Virus record (IMG/VR): IMGVR_UViG_3300036791_001912 | Span: 1-34,896 of that record | DNA from: a virus | Length of the DNA stretch: 34,896 nucleotides | Strand: one strand, 5' to 3' | In this document: piece after piece, positions 20,483 to 27,468 of the stretch | Numbering within the stretch: position 1 is the stretch's first letter | How the letters are laid out: the number at the start of each line of letters is the position of its first letter | Translations under genes and position numbers: made by a program | The notes under the pieces: model-generated | Databases searched by the model: none | Seen by the model: only the letters and a program-made list of their open reading frames with translations | Told to the model about the DNA's origin: nothing

Positions 20483-21046
20483 ATGTCGAATTCATCAGGC
20501 GGCGCGTTCCTCCCAGGCGACGGCGCCGTGATCACGGGCGCGTGGCAGTTTCTGTTCGATCCGGTCCAGCCGTCCTTCAGCGCGACGCGCGTCTTGACGG
20601 CGGCTGATTCCGGTCAAACGTTTCTTTTCGATCGGCCGGACGGCATGACCTACACGCTGCCGAAGCCGGAGATCGGCTTGCATTTTGGCTTTATCGTCAC
20701 GGTCTCAAACACGAGCCACACGAATGAGATCGACGTCGATGCGGCGACGACGTTTCTGCTCGGCACCGTGCTGGTCACGAGCATCACCGACGGCGCGACG
20801 CATGCCGCCGTGGCCGATGGCACCGCCCACGTCAAGCTCGCCGGCAACGGGACGACCACGGGCGGCCTGAAAGGTTCGCAGTTGTGGGTCCGGGCTGTGT
20901 CGGGATCTATCTGGCACGTCTTCGGGTTCTGGAACGCGAGCGGCAGCCTCGTGACGCCGTTTGAATCTGCGGATCCACCAGCCACGCCACGGCCGAAGAC
21001 GCAGACGCCGGCGGCGTACGACCCGCACGGCCCTCGCCGCCGGTAA
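20483..21046 (+). CDS. Putative head-fibre or decoration protein B
   Basis: A 187-residue protein. Its N-terminus SGGAFLPGDGAVITGAWQF is shared with the preceding protein. A different beta-rich domain follows (FLFDRPDGMTYTLPKPEIGL, VTVSNTSHTNEIDVDAATTF, then GSIWHVFGFWNASG), and the tail is Pro/Arg-rich and probably disordered. AAGGAG precedes the ATG. It is probably displayed on the capsid or tail; this is inferred. Confidence 0.55.
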   Translation: MSNSSGGAFLPGDGAVITGAWQFLFDPVQPSFSATRVLTAADSGQTFLFDRPDGMTYTLPKPEIGLHFGFIVTVSNTSHTNEIDVDAATTFLLGTVLVTSITDGATHAAVADGTAHVKLAGNGTTTGGLKGSQLWVRAVSGSIWHVFGFWNASGSLVTPFESADPPATPRPKTQTPAAYDPHGPRRR

Positions 21047-21096
21047 CGCATCCAATTTGAATCACTCCACCATAAAACCTAGAGGAGATATGAGCC

Positions 21097-21453
21097 ATGC
21101 CAAGCAAACAGGTAACGATTCAGGGGGTGATGACCTGGGAGGGGAGCGGCGGGCCTGGTGACGGCGGTGAGCATCCGGCGCACCCGATCATGGGGCCGGG
21201 CATCCCGACGCATCCGATCGCGGGACCGCCTCCCGGCATCTGGCCGTCACCCGGCACGCCGACGCATCCGATCGCGGGACCACCTCCCGGCATTTGGCCG
21301 TCACCGGGCACGCCGACGCATCCCATCGTGATCCCTCCGGAAGCGCCGCCGCCGCTGGATATGGTCGCGCCGCCCGCCGTGAACGTGCCCGTGGAGTACA
21401 CGCTGATGTTTTCGCCGACCTATGGGTACGTGTTGATCCCGGCGAAGTCCTAA
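21097..21453 (+). CDS. Proline-rich repeat protein
   Basis: A 118-residue protein dominated by a Pro/Gly repeat, THPIAGPPPGIWPSPGTP, present twice as an exact unit, with partial copies around it. The last 30 residues (VEYTLMFSPTYGYVLIPAKS) could form a small strand unit. GAGGAGA lies before the ATG. Similar Pro-rich proteins occur in phage structural regions, but their role is unknown. It may be an extended linker or surface protein. Confidence 0.6.
   Translation: MPSKQVTIQGVMTWEGSGGPGDGGEHPAHPIMGPGIPTHPIAGPPPGIWPSPGTPTHPIAGPPPGIWPSPGTPTHPIVIPPEAPPPLDMVAPPAVNVPVEYTLMFSPTYGYVLIPAKS
21208..21315 (+). repeat. 54-bp tandem repeat, two copies
   Basis: The units 21208-21261 and 21262-21315 are nearly identical and encode 18 residues each of the Pro-rich protein. 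The unit length keeps the frame, so copy number could change without loss of the gene. Confidence 0.75.
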
Positions 21454-21463
21454 AGGAGTCCCT

Positions 21464-22033
21464 GTGCCCTCGATCAATCTCGAAGACTTGCCGCCAGAAA
21501 TTCAGGCGCTCGTCAGCAATCTGAACGGCGGGCGCTCGCCGATTCCCAGGCCGTTGGCGGATTTGCGTCCGCCGACGACGGCGCGCGGGCGGTTGCATCG
21601 GCCGCACTTCGAATGGAGCGCGGACCCGGATCCGAATCCGCCGCCGCTCGGGCCATATCCGATGTTGTTCTGGGACGCGCACGGCATCGAGCATCGCGTC
21701 ATGAGCGACGCGGAGCTGCAGGCGAAGCCGGCGGATTGGATGCCGTCGCCGCCGCTCGTCGCCACGCGTACCGGCGCCGATGCGCTCCAGCACGAACTCG
21801 ACGCGCTCGCGCCGGAGGATCGCGCGTTCCTGCTGGACGCGCAAAAGAAGCAGCGCCTGCAACGGATCTCGGATCGCCTCGCGCAGTTGACCGATACCGC
21901 CTGGGCGGCCCTGCAATCATCGACGCCGCCGCTGGAGGCCAAGGGCGCGGACGCAGGCGATCGTGCCGCGCCGGCCGGTGTGGGCACGAGCGTCAGGGGC
22001 GCCGACGGCAAGGGTGGGAAACGATCGGCGTAA
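21464..22033 (+). CDS. Hypothetical structural-region protein
   Basis: A 189-residue protein starting at GTG 21464 with AAAGGAG seven bases upstream. It has an acidic N-terminus (INLEDLPPEIQALV), a Pro-rich middle with GPYPMLFWDAHGIEHRVMSD, a helical charged segment (EDRAFLLDAQKKQRLQRISD) and a Gly/Ala tail. No family is recognised. It is tightly packed with the next gene (no gap). Confidence 0.6.
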   Translation: MPSINLEDLPPEIQALVSNLNGGRSPIPRPLADLRPPTTARGRLHRPHFEWSADPDPNPPPLGPYPMLFWDAHGIEHRVMSDAELQAKPADWMPSPPLVATRTGADALQHELDALAPEDRAFLLDAQKKQRLQRISDRLAQLTDTAWAALQSSTPPLEAKGADAGDRAAPAGVGTSVRGADGKGGKRSA

Positions 22034-22288
22034 ATGATCTTTCTCACGCTGACTCGCTCGCAGGCGCAGGACATCGCGGAGAGAACGCAGGACGTCTCCG
22101 TGCTGGACATGATCTGTTCGCAGATGCTCGCGGAGGACGCCTGTGATCTCTGCGACGAACCGAAGACGATCGTGTTCCGGGATGACGGCGACGGGCTCCG
22201 CGTGGCGGCGATGTCGTTCACGAATGCGTCGGCGGCGGATCAGGCGTGGGATCATTTTCTGACGGGCCGCTGGCAACGGGGGCATTGA
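22034..22288 (+). CDS. Small hypothetical protein before gp4-like gene
   Basis: An 84-residue protein with a helical N-terminus (LTRSQAQDIAERTQD), a CDLC motif near residue 38 and a C-terminal helix. No family is recognised. It directly abuts both neighbours (stop at 22288, next ATG at 22289), so it is part of the late operon. Confidence 0.55.
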   Translation: MIFLTLTRSQAQDIAERTQDVSVLDMICSQMLAEDACDLCDEPKTIVFRDDGDGLRVAAMSFTNASAADQAWDHFLTGRWQRGH

Positions 22289-23026
22289 ATGGCGACGGTG
22301 CTCAGTATCCTCAGCGACGCGCTCTATGAAATCGGCGCCTACGCCGTGGGCGGCACGATTTCGGCCGCGCATCAGGCGCTCGGGCTGCTGCGCTTCCAGC
22401 ATCAGCTCGAGGCGTGGCAGGCGGACGATCTCACGCTGTTTCTCGAGGAACGCGACGTCTTTCCGCTGCCGGCGGGCAGCAATACCTTCACGATGGGGCC
22501 GACGGGCAATCTCATCACGACGCGGCCGGTGTATATCGGCAGCATGAACTACATCGTGCCGGGCACGGTGCCGCCGGTTGAAGTCCCGATGGGGCCGATG
22601 GATCGGCAAGCGTACGAAGCGCTCGCGATCAAAACGCTGTCCTCGTCCCTGCCGCAACTGTATTTCTATAGTCAGAGCGTGCCGAACGGGACAGTGTTTG
22701 TCTGGCCGACGGTGAACCAGATCGTGCAGCTCGCGATCTATTCGCCGCGTGGCGTGGATGTGCCGGCGACCTTGACGACCAACGTGACCGGGCCGCAAGG
22801 CTATGCGGAAGCGTTCCTGTATCAACTCGCCTTGCGCCTCTGCGGGCCGATGGCGCGGCCGATTCCAGAGGCCCTCCCGCAGATGGCGGAGGCGGCCTTT
22901 GCGCGCATGGTCCGCCCGAACGTGCAGCCGACGCAGCTCGGCGTGGATGCGGCGCTGGTGCCGTCCTTTGGCGGCGCGTTCAATGTGTTGACCGGCACGA
23001 CCGGCGGCCCATCAAGTCCGCGCTAG
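22289..23026 (+). CDS. gp4-like head-to-tail adaptor (P22 type)
   Basis: A 245-residue protein of the P22 gp4 type, the adaptor that binds below the portal and seals packaged DNA. The family pattern is visible: VLSILSDALYEIGAYAVGGT, then LRFQHQLEAWQADDLTLF, VFPLPAGSNTFTMGPTG, RPVYIGSMNYIVPGT, a helix YEALAIKTLSSSLP and AEAFLYQLALRLCGPMARP. In P22 gp4 also has muramidase activity; whether this applies here is unknown, but it matters because no other lysis enzyme was found. Gene order (coat before gp4) agrees with P22. Confidence 0.85.
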   Translation: MATVLSILSDALYEIGAYAVGGTISAAHQALGLLRFQHQLEAWQADDLTLFLEERDVFPLPAGSNTFTMGPTGNLITTRPVYIGSMNYIVPGTVPPVEVPMGPMDRQAYEALAIKTLSSSLPQLYFYSQSVPNGTVFVWPTVNQIVQLAIYSPRGVDVPATLTTNVTGPQGYAEAFLYQLALRLCGPMARPIPEALPQMAEAAFARMVRPNVQPTQLGVDAALVPSFGGAFNVLTGTTGGPSSPR

Positions 23027-23036
23027 GAGCGAATCC

Positions 23037-23303
23037 GTGAAATACCTGGCCCCGTTCAACAGTGCGTCGCAAGCGATTGTCACGAGTGACACTCTGTTTC
23101 TCGCCGTGCCGACGGACGCGATCTATGTCGGCGGGGGCGGCGATGTCACCGCGATCATGGCGATCGATCCCGTGGGGAATGCGGTCAAGAAGACGCTGAC
23201 GTTCAAGGCGACGACACCCGGATCGGTGCTGCCCCTTGCCTGCTGGGGCGTCCAAGCCACGGGCACGACGGCCACCAACATGATCGCGCTCTACAGCGTG
23301 TAG
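23037..23303 (+). CDS. Small beta-rich virion-type protein
   Basis: An 88-residue protein from a GTG at 23037 preceded by AGGAG. It is strand-rich, with AIYVGGGGDVTAIM, KKTLTFKATTPGSVLP and TTATNMIALYSV. Small proteins with YVGG(A/G)GDV and a TGTTATN...ALY ending are common in phage structural clusters and are thought to be decoration or spike-base proteins. The family recognition is from memory of the motif. It sits between gp4 and the GNAT gene. Confidence 0.6.
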   Translation: MKYLAPFNSASQAIVTSDTLFLAVPTDAIYVGGGGDVTAIMAIDPVGNAVKKTLTFKATTPGSVLPLACWGVQATGTTATNMIALYSV

Positions 23304-23306
23304 CCC

Positions 23307-23795
23307 ATGCCCACCCTCGTGGACGATCTGATCCGCTCAAGGATGGCGACGATCGACGACGTGCCGGCCTTGGTGCGGATGGGCCAGATGTTTCTGGCGA
23401 CGTCGCAGTATCGCCAGTACATCGGCGACGATCCCGCGTTCTGTACGGCGGCGATGGTGGGACTCCTGACGATGCCGGGGCGGACGATCTTTGTGTCGGA
23501 GCGGCGCGGCGAGATTATCGGGATGCTCGGCGTGATTGTCTTCGTGCAACCGTTCTCCGGGGAATTCGTGGCGACGGAAGTGTTCTGGTGGTTGAATCCC
23601 GCGCATCGGGGCTACGGGGGCTTTCTGTTACGCCGGGCCGAACGCTGGGCGCGTGCGTGTGGCGCCACGCGCATGACGATGATGGCGCCGATCGACGCGC
23701 CGCGTGTCGCCGAGACGTATGTGGGCCTCGGCTACACCGCGATCGAAACCGTGTTCTCGAAAAATCTCGCAGAGACGCCGCATGTCCGCGATTAG
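23307..23795 (+). CDS. GNAT-family N-acetyltransferase
   Basis: A 162-residue GNAT-fold protein. Residues 12-30 form the first helix region, FVSERRGEIIGMLGVIVF is the central strand pair, and ATEVFWWLNPAHRGYGGFLL contains the acetyl-CoA loop (R-G-Y-G-G). It closes with AERWARACGATRMTM and YVGLGYTAIETVFSK. GNAT proteins transfer acetyl groups from acetyl-CoA to amines; the target here is unknown. Similar GNAT genes occur in the tail or adaptor regions of many phages. Its end overlaps the start of the next gene by 14 bases. Confidence 0.85.
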   Translation: MPTLVDDLIRSRMATIDDVPALVRMGQMFLATSQYRQYIGDDPAFCTAAMVGLLTMPGRTIFVSERRGEIIGMLGVIVFVQPFSGEFVATEVFWWLNPAHRGYGGFLLRRAERWARACGATRMTMMAPIDAPRVAETYVGLGYTAIETVFSKNLAETPHVRD

Positions 23796-24312
23796 TGGCG
23801 CGGCGATCGCGGCGATCCTCGCTACGGAAGCGGGGGCGACGGTGGGCAGCGCGCTGATCTCGGCCAACGCCGCGAAAAGTGCTTCGCAGACGACGGCGGG
23901 CACCGCGCAAGCGTCGCTCGATTTCTTGAAAGCGCAGAAAGCGAAACAAGAGGCCGCGGCGGCGCCCTATCTGGCGCTGGGCAACTTCGCGACAACCCAA
24001 CTCCCGTTCCTCGCGGCGCGCTCGCCGTTTCAAACGGGGGCAGCAACCGGCGCCGCGCCGCCTATGTCGGCCGGACCCGCGCCCGCCGCGCCTGGACCCC
24101 TGCCGGGCGTGCCGACCGGACCCAGCGCGCAGATGTTGTCCGCCCCCCAGCCGCCGGCGGGGGGCACCGCGCCGCTCGCGCAACTGAATGCGCCGAGTCC
24201 CACGACGGGCGCGACGATCACGTTGCGGGCGCCGGACGGCTCGACGCGCAATTTCCATCCCGATGATCCGATGGTGGGCAAAGCGATGGCGATGGGCGCG
24301 GTGCAGGTCTGA
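23782..24312 (+). CDS. Putative ejection/tail protein, copy 1
   Basis: A 176-residue protein. A Gly/Ala-rich hydrophobic helix (residues 5-28) leads into a helix with NAAKSASQTT, QASLDFLKAQKAKQEA, APYLALGNFATTQLP and FLAARSPF. A Pro-rich linker follows, then an end with TLRAPDGSTRNF and GKAMAMGA. It is clearly paralogous to the next protein. The hydrophobic N-terminus followed by an amphipathic helix is like small ejection proteins in podoviruses, but no family name is certain. The ATG at 23782 lies inside the end of the GNAT gene. Confidence 0.5.
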   Translation: MSAISGAAIAAILATEAGATVGSALISANAAKSASQTTAGTAQASLDFLKAQKAKQEAAAAPYLALGNFATTQLPFLAARSPFQTGAATGAAPPMSAGPAPAAPGPLPGVPTGPSAQMLSAPQPPAGGTAPLAQLNAPSPTTGATITLRAPDGSTRNFHPDDPMVGKAMAMGAVQV

Positions 24313-24313
24313 C

Positions 24314-24946
24314 ATGGCCGATTGGTTCGACACCGTGCTGCCGTCGCAGTCGTATACCGGGATCGGGACGTTGCCTGGGTGGACGCTGCCGTCTCAGCAG
24401 TATTCCGGGATCGGGACCTTGCCGAGCGCCCTTCCATCGGTGCCCTTGCCGACGTCCAGCGGCGGGAGCAATGACAGCTCCTTCGCGGCGTACTCGGGAC
24501 TCGCGCAAGCGGGCACGGGCTTGCTGGGCGCGCTCATCCAGGCCAACGCGGTCAAAAGTGCCGCCGCCACGCAGGCGGCAACGTCGCAAGCGTCGTTGGA
24601 TTTTTTGAAATCGCAGAAAGCGAAGCAAGAGGCGGTAGCGGCGCCGTATCTGGCACTCGGCGATTTCGCCACGACGCAATTGCCGTTCCTGGCGGCGCGA
24701 TCGCCCTTTGAGACCGGGGCACCGACCGGCGCGGCACCGGTCGCGCCCGCCGCGCCCACGGCCTCGCTGCCGGCCGTGCCGCCGGCGGCGGATCCGATCT
24801 CGCGGGGCTTGGCGCAACTGCAGCGGCCCACGGCCGCGACACGCACCGAAGTCACCCTGCGGGCGCCTGACGGCACGCGCCGCAATTTTCGGATCACGGA
24901 TCCGCTCGTCGAGAAAGCGCTCGTCATGGGCGCGGAGCCGGTCTGA
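24314..24946 (+). CDS. Putative ejection/tail protein, copy 2
   Basis: A 210-residue paralogue of the preceding protein: it shares QASLDFLKSQKAKQEA, APYLALGDFATTQLPFLAAR, TGAAP and TLRAPDGTRRNF. It carries an extra N-terminal segment that begins MADWFDTVLPSQSYTGIG and contains an internal repeat (SQ.Y.GIGTLP twice). The DWFD start is also found in the large protein at 26236, so all three may belong to one assembly. A TnpB element separates it from that gene. Confidence 0.5.
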   Translation: MADWFDTVLPSQSYTGIGTLPGWTLPSQQYSGIGTLPSALPSVPLPTSSGGSNDSSFAAYSGLAQAGTGLLGALIQANAVKSAAATQAATSQASLDFLKSQKAKQEAVAAPYLALGDFATTQLPFLAARSPFETGAPTGAAPVAPAAPTASLPAVPPAADPISRGLAQLQRPTAATRTEVTLRAPDGTRRNFRITDPLVEKALVMGAEPV

Positions 24947-24991
24947 TGGTGGAGTTTCCGAAGTCGGCGACCTGGCGGCGGGGGCGGCGCG

Positions 24992-25010
24992 GAGAGAGAG
25001 AGAGAGAGAG
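24992..25010 (+). repeat. GA dinucleotide tract
   Basis: A run of about nine and a half GA units between the paralogue gene and the TnpB element. A 37-codon frame starting at 24946 reads through it, but I do not support it as a gene. Such a tract may vary in length. AGGAG at 25018-25022, just after it, may be the original ribosome site for the gene now starting at 26236. Confidence 0.7.
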
Positions 25011-25048
25011 TTGGGGGGAGGAGTCCCGTAATACTTTTCGTGACCACT

Positions 25049-25068
25049 CCGTCGCCTGAAGGCGACGG
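25049..25068 (-). ncRNA. Right-end hairpin, likely 3' part of the TnpB guide RNA
   Basis: CCGTCGCC (25049-25056) and GGCGACGG (25061-25068) form a perfect 8-bp stem with a 4-base loop, just after the tnpB stop. In this class the guide RNA covers the end of tnpB and the right end, and the sequence after the end acts as guide. Here that would be about 25020-25040, read leftward. Confidence 0.5.
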
Positions 25069-25072
25069 CTTC

Positions 25073-26188
25073 TCAAGACACGCACGGCGCCGTCGCCCAC
25101 GTTAACTCTTGATCGCGCAGTCCACGCGAGAGGATGAGTTGAGCCGAGACCAGATCCCGATCGTCGACCAGCCCGCAGGCGGCGCAGATATGCTCGCGAT
25201 CGTCGAGGATCTTCGGGACACGCGCCCCGCAGAGACAGGTCTGAGTCGTGCCGCGCGGATTGACCTTCATCAACACGCGCCCGGCACTCTCAGCCTTGTA
25301 CGCGAGTTTCGCGAGGAAGGACGCCCACCCGGCATCGTGGACCGACTTCGCCAGCATCCCGGCGGCCAGTCCCTTCACGTTCAGGTCTTCCACGGCGATC
25401 AGACCGTAGGCATTGACAAGCGAGCGCGCGGCCTTGTGATGAAAGTCGGCGCGTTGGTACCGAAGATGCGCATGCGCGCGTTGCAGCAGTCGGACGGCCG
25501 CGCGGCGCCCCCGGCTGCGTTTCTGTCGTCTGGCTATGCGACGTTGACACAGGCGCAACCGTTGCGCGGCCGCCCGCGCCAATCGCGGATTCTCGATCGT
25601 GGTGCCGTCGCTGAGCGTGGCGAAGTGCGTCAGGCCGACATCGATGCCGATGCTCTCAGTCGACACGGGCAGGGGCTCTGGCTCGCTTTCGACGCTGAAG
25701 CACGCGAACCACTTGCTGGCCTCGCGCTTGATGGTCAGCGTTTTCACTGTGCCGACGATGGCCCGATGCAATTTGATCTTGATCGCGCCAATCTTCGACA
25801 CCATCAGATGTCGGCCGTTCACCGCGAAGCCATGTTGCGGGTACGTGAGCGAATCGAACCGGCGCTCGGCGCGGAAGCGGGGGAATCCAGCCTTATCGCC
25901 GCGGCGCACGCGGCCAAAGAAGGCGCAGAATGCCTTGTCCACACGACGCAGGACGTCTTGCAGCACCTGCGCATAGACGCCCGCAACATCGGGTCGCTCA
26001 ATCTTAATCGCCGGCAGTTGCGCCGACTGCCGATTCAAGCTGATCGATACGCGGTTCATGCGCCACGCGTCCCGGCGCTCTTGCAGCGCTGCGTTATACA
26101 GTTCGCAGCAGATCCGCAATTGGTCGTCGAGTACGTCGCGTTGTGCCGATGTGGGGTAGAGCCGATAGCGGAAGGTCTTTTTAGACAT
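25073..26188 (-). CDS. tnpB: TnpB RNA-guided nuclease
   Basis: A 371-residue TnpB. The N-terminus (TFRYRLYPTSAQRDVL) is the usual OrfB helix-turn-helix region. RuvC motifs are visible: Asp183 in GIDVGLTHFATLSDG, Glu267 in LIAVEDLNVKGL and the DRD at 343-345. A zinc site is formed by Cys318, Cys320, Cys335 and Cys338; the first pair is CxC rather than CxxC. The usual N-A-A after DRD reads V-S-A. TnpB is guided by an RNA from the element's right end and cuts target DNA, favouring element retention. The length is normal, and the frame is intact. Confidence 0.9.
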   Translation of the reverse strand: MSKKTFRYRLYPTSAQRDVLDDQLRICCELYNAALQERRDAWRMNRVSISLNRQSAQLPAIKIERPDVAGVYAQVLQDVLRRVDKAFCAFFGRVRRGDKAGFPRFRAERRFDSLTYPQHGFAVNGRHLMVSKIGAIKIKLHRAIVGTVKTLTIKREASKWFACFSVESEPEPLPVSTESIGIDVGLTHFATLSDGTTIENPRLARAAAQRLRLCQRRIARRQKRSRGRRAAVRLLQRAHAHLRYQRADFHHKAARSLVNAYGLIAVEDLNVKGLAAGMLAKSVHDAGWASFLAKLAYKAESAGRVLMKVNPRGTTQTCLCGARVPKILDDREHICAACGLVDDRDLVSAQLILSRGLRDQELTWATAPCVS

Positions 26189-26235
26189 CCTTCTGCTGCT
26201 CCACGTACTGCTTTATCACTGATAGCGGCCTAATT

Positions 26236-27462
26236 ATGGCGCAAGATTGGTTCGACAATCTCAATAACCCCTATAGCGGTGCGTCGTCGGGCTGGGATGC
26301 CTCCATGCAGGCCAATGCGCCGGCCCTGCTGGCCCTCTATCAGCGCTACTACGGCACGTCCACGCCGCCAGTCGATGCGTTCAATGCGGCGCTCGGCAAT
26401 CCGGGCGGGATGGCCGCCGTCGAGGCGATGATGGCGGCGGACCCGAACAGTCTGCCGAATCAAGGACGGTCGGCCGCGACACCGCCTACGGCGACGACTG
26501 GAGCCGCCGCAACGCCCGCCGGTCCAGGAACGGCGGCGCCAGCAGCGAGTGATACGCGGCCCGCCGGGTCGTACGGCCATACGCCGCCGCCGGGGACGAC
26601 GCCGGACGGATCGGCCATCGTGGCGCCGGGCGTGAATCCCTACACCGGGCAAACCTCGGGCTTGCCTGCCGCTGACCAAGCCAATGCGTCGGCCCTGTTG
26701 GGCCTGTACGAAAAATACTATGGGACGTCCACGCCGCCGCTGGCCGACTTCAACGCCAACTTAGGCAATCCCGGAGGGATGGCCGCCGTTGAAGCGATGA
26801 TGAAGGCGGACCCGAACAACGTCCAAAACCGGCTGGCCGCGGCCCTGCAGCCAAAGCCGGGGGACGCGAATACCCCGCAGAATGCCGTGGCCGCCGCGCA
26901 GGCCGCCGCGCCGGTCGCGCCGATCACCGCCTTTCCACCGCCGCCGCCCTATCAGGGCCTGCCGCCGTTGTCCTTGCCGCAGATGGCGGCGCCGACGCCC
27001 TACGCGCTGCCGACGGCGGCCGATGTCGCGCAGATGCCGGGCTATCAGTTCACGCTCCAGCAGGGGATCCGGAACACCGAGACGTCCGACATTGCGCGCG
27101 GCACCGGGCTCGGCGGGCAAGCCCTGAAAGACCTCGCGCAATATACGACGGGGCTCGCCGATACGACGTACGGCAATCGCGTCGCGCAGACGATGGCCGC
27201 GAACAATCAGAACTTCTCGCAAAATTTGGCGACCAATCAGTTCAACGCGGGCGCGCAAAGCACGCAATACGGACAGAATCTCCAGAATCTCGGGCAGACC
27301 TTTCAAAATACCTACGTGCCCTATACGTTTGGGCAGACGTACAACATGGCGCTCAATAATCAACTTTATAACCAGTATCGGGGCTCGCAAAACGACGCGT
27401 TTAGTAATTGGCTCGCCCTCGCGCTGCTCGGGAATCAGACCAACCAGTTCACGTTTTCGTGA
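26236..27462 (+). CDS. Putative virion protein with internal 50-residue repeat
   Basis: A 408-residue protein. It begins MAQDWFDN and contains two copies of a 50-residue unit (residues 27-76 and 150-199): LLALYQRYYGTSTPP, FNAALGNPGGMAAVEAMM. Ala/Pro-rich linkers lie between and after. Residues 240-400 are Gln/Asn-rich and helical (NQNFSQNLATNQFNAGAQST), like tail or ejection proteins of podoviruses. No ribosome site lies just before the ATG, perhaps because the TnpB element was inserted there. The role is inferred from position. Confidence 0.5.
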   Translation: MAQDWFDNLNNPYSGASSGWDASMQANAPALLALYQRYYGTSTPPVDAFNAALGNPGGMAAVEAMMAADPNSLPNQGRSAATPPTATTGAAATPAGPGTAAPAASDTRPAGSYGHTPPPGTTPDGSAIVAPGVNPYTGQTSGLPAADQANASALLGLYEKYYGTSTPPLADFNANLGNPGGMAAVEAMMKADPNNVQNRLAAALQPKPGDANTPQNAVAAAQAAAPVAPITAFPPPPPYQGLPPLSLPQMAAPTPYALPTAADVAQMPGYQFTLQQGIRNTETSDIARGTGLGGQALKDLAQYTTGLADTTYGNRVAQTMAANNQNFSQNLATNQFNAGAQSTQYGQNLQNLGQTFQNTYVPYTFGQTYNMALNNQLYNQYRGSQNDAFSNWLALALLGNQTNQFTFS

Positions 27463-27468
27463 TGTGCC

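Larger units (their letters stand above)
25040..26200 (-). mobile_element. IS200/IS605-type element with TnpB only (approximate ends)
   Basis: A minus-strand tnpB followed by a right-end hairpin, with no tnpA, inserted into the rightward late operon. The ends are approximate: the right end lies just beyond the hairpin at 25049-25068, and the left end lies between 26188 and the next gene at 26236. No target duplication is expected for this class. Confidence 0.65.

Noticed and set aside
24946-25059. 37-codon frame through the GA tract
   Set aside because: It starts in overlap with the previous stop but has Arg/Glu low complexity and runs into the TnpB right end; not enough support for a gene.
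25109-26233. Plus-strand open frame across the TnpB element
   Set aside because: The minus-strand frame has all TnpB motifs; the plus frame is a shadow.
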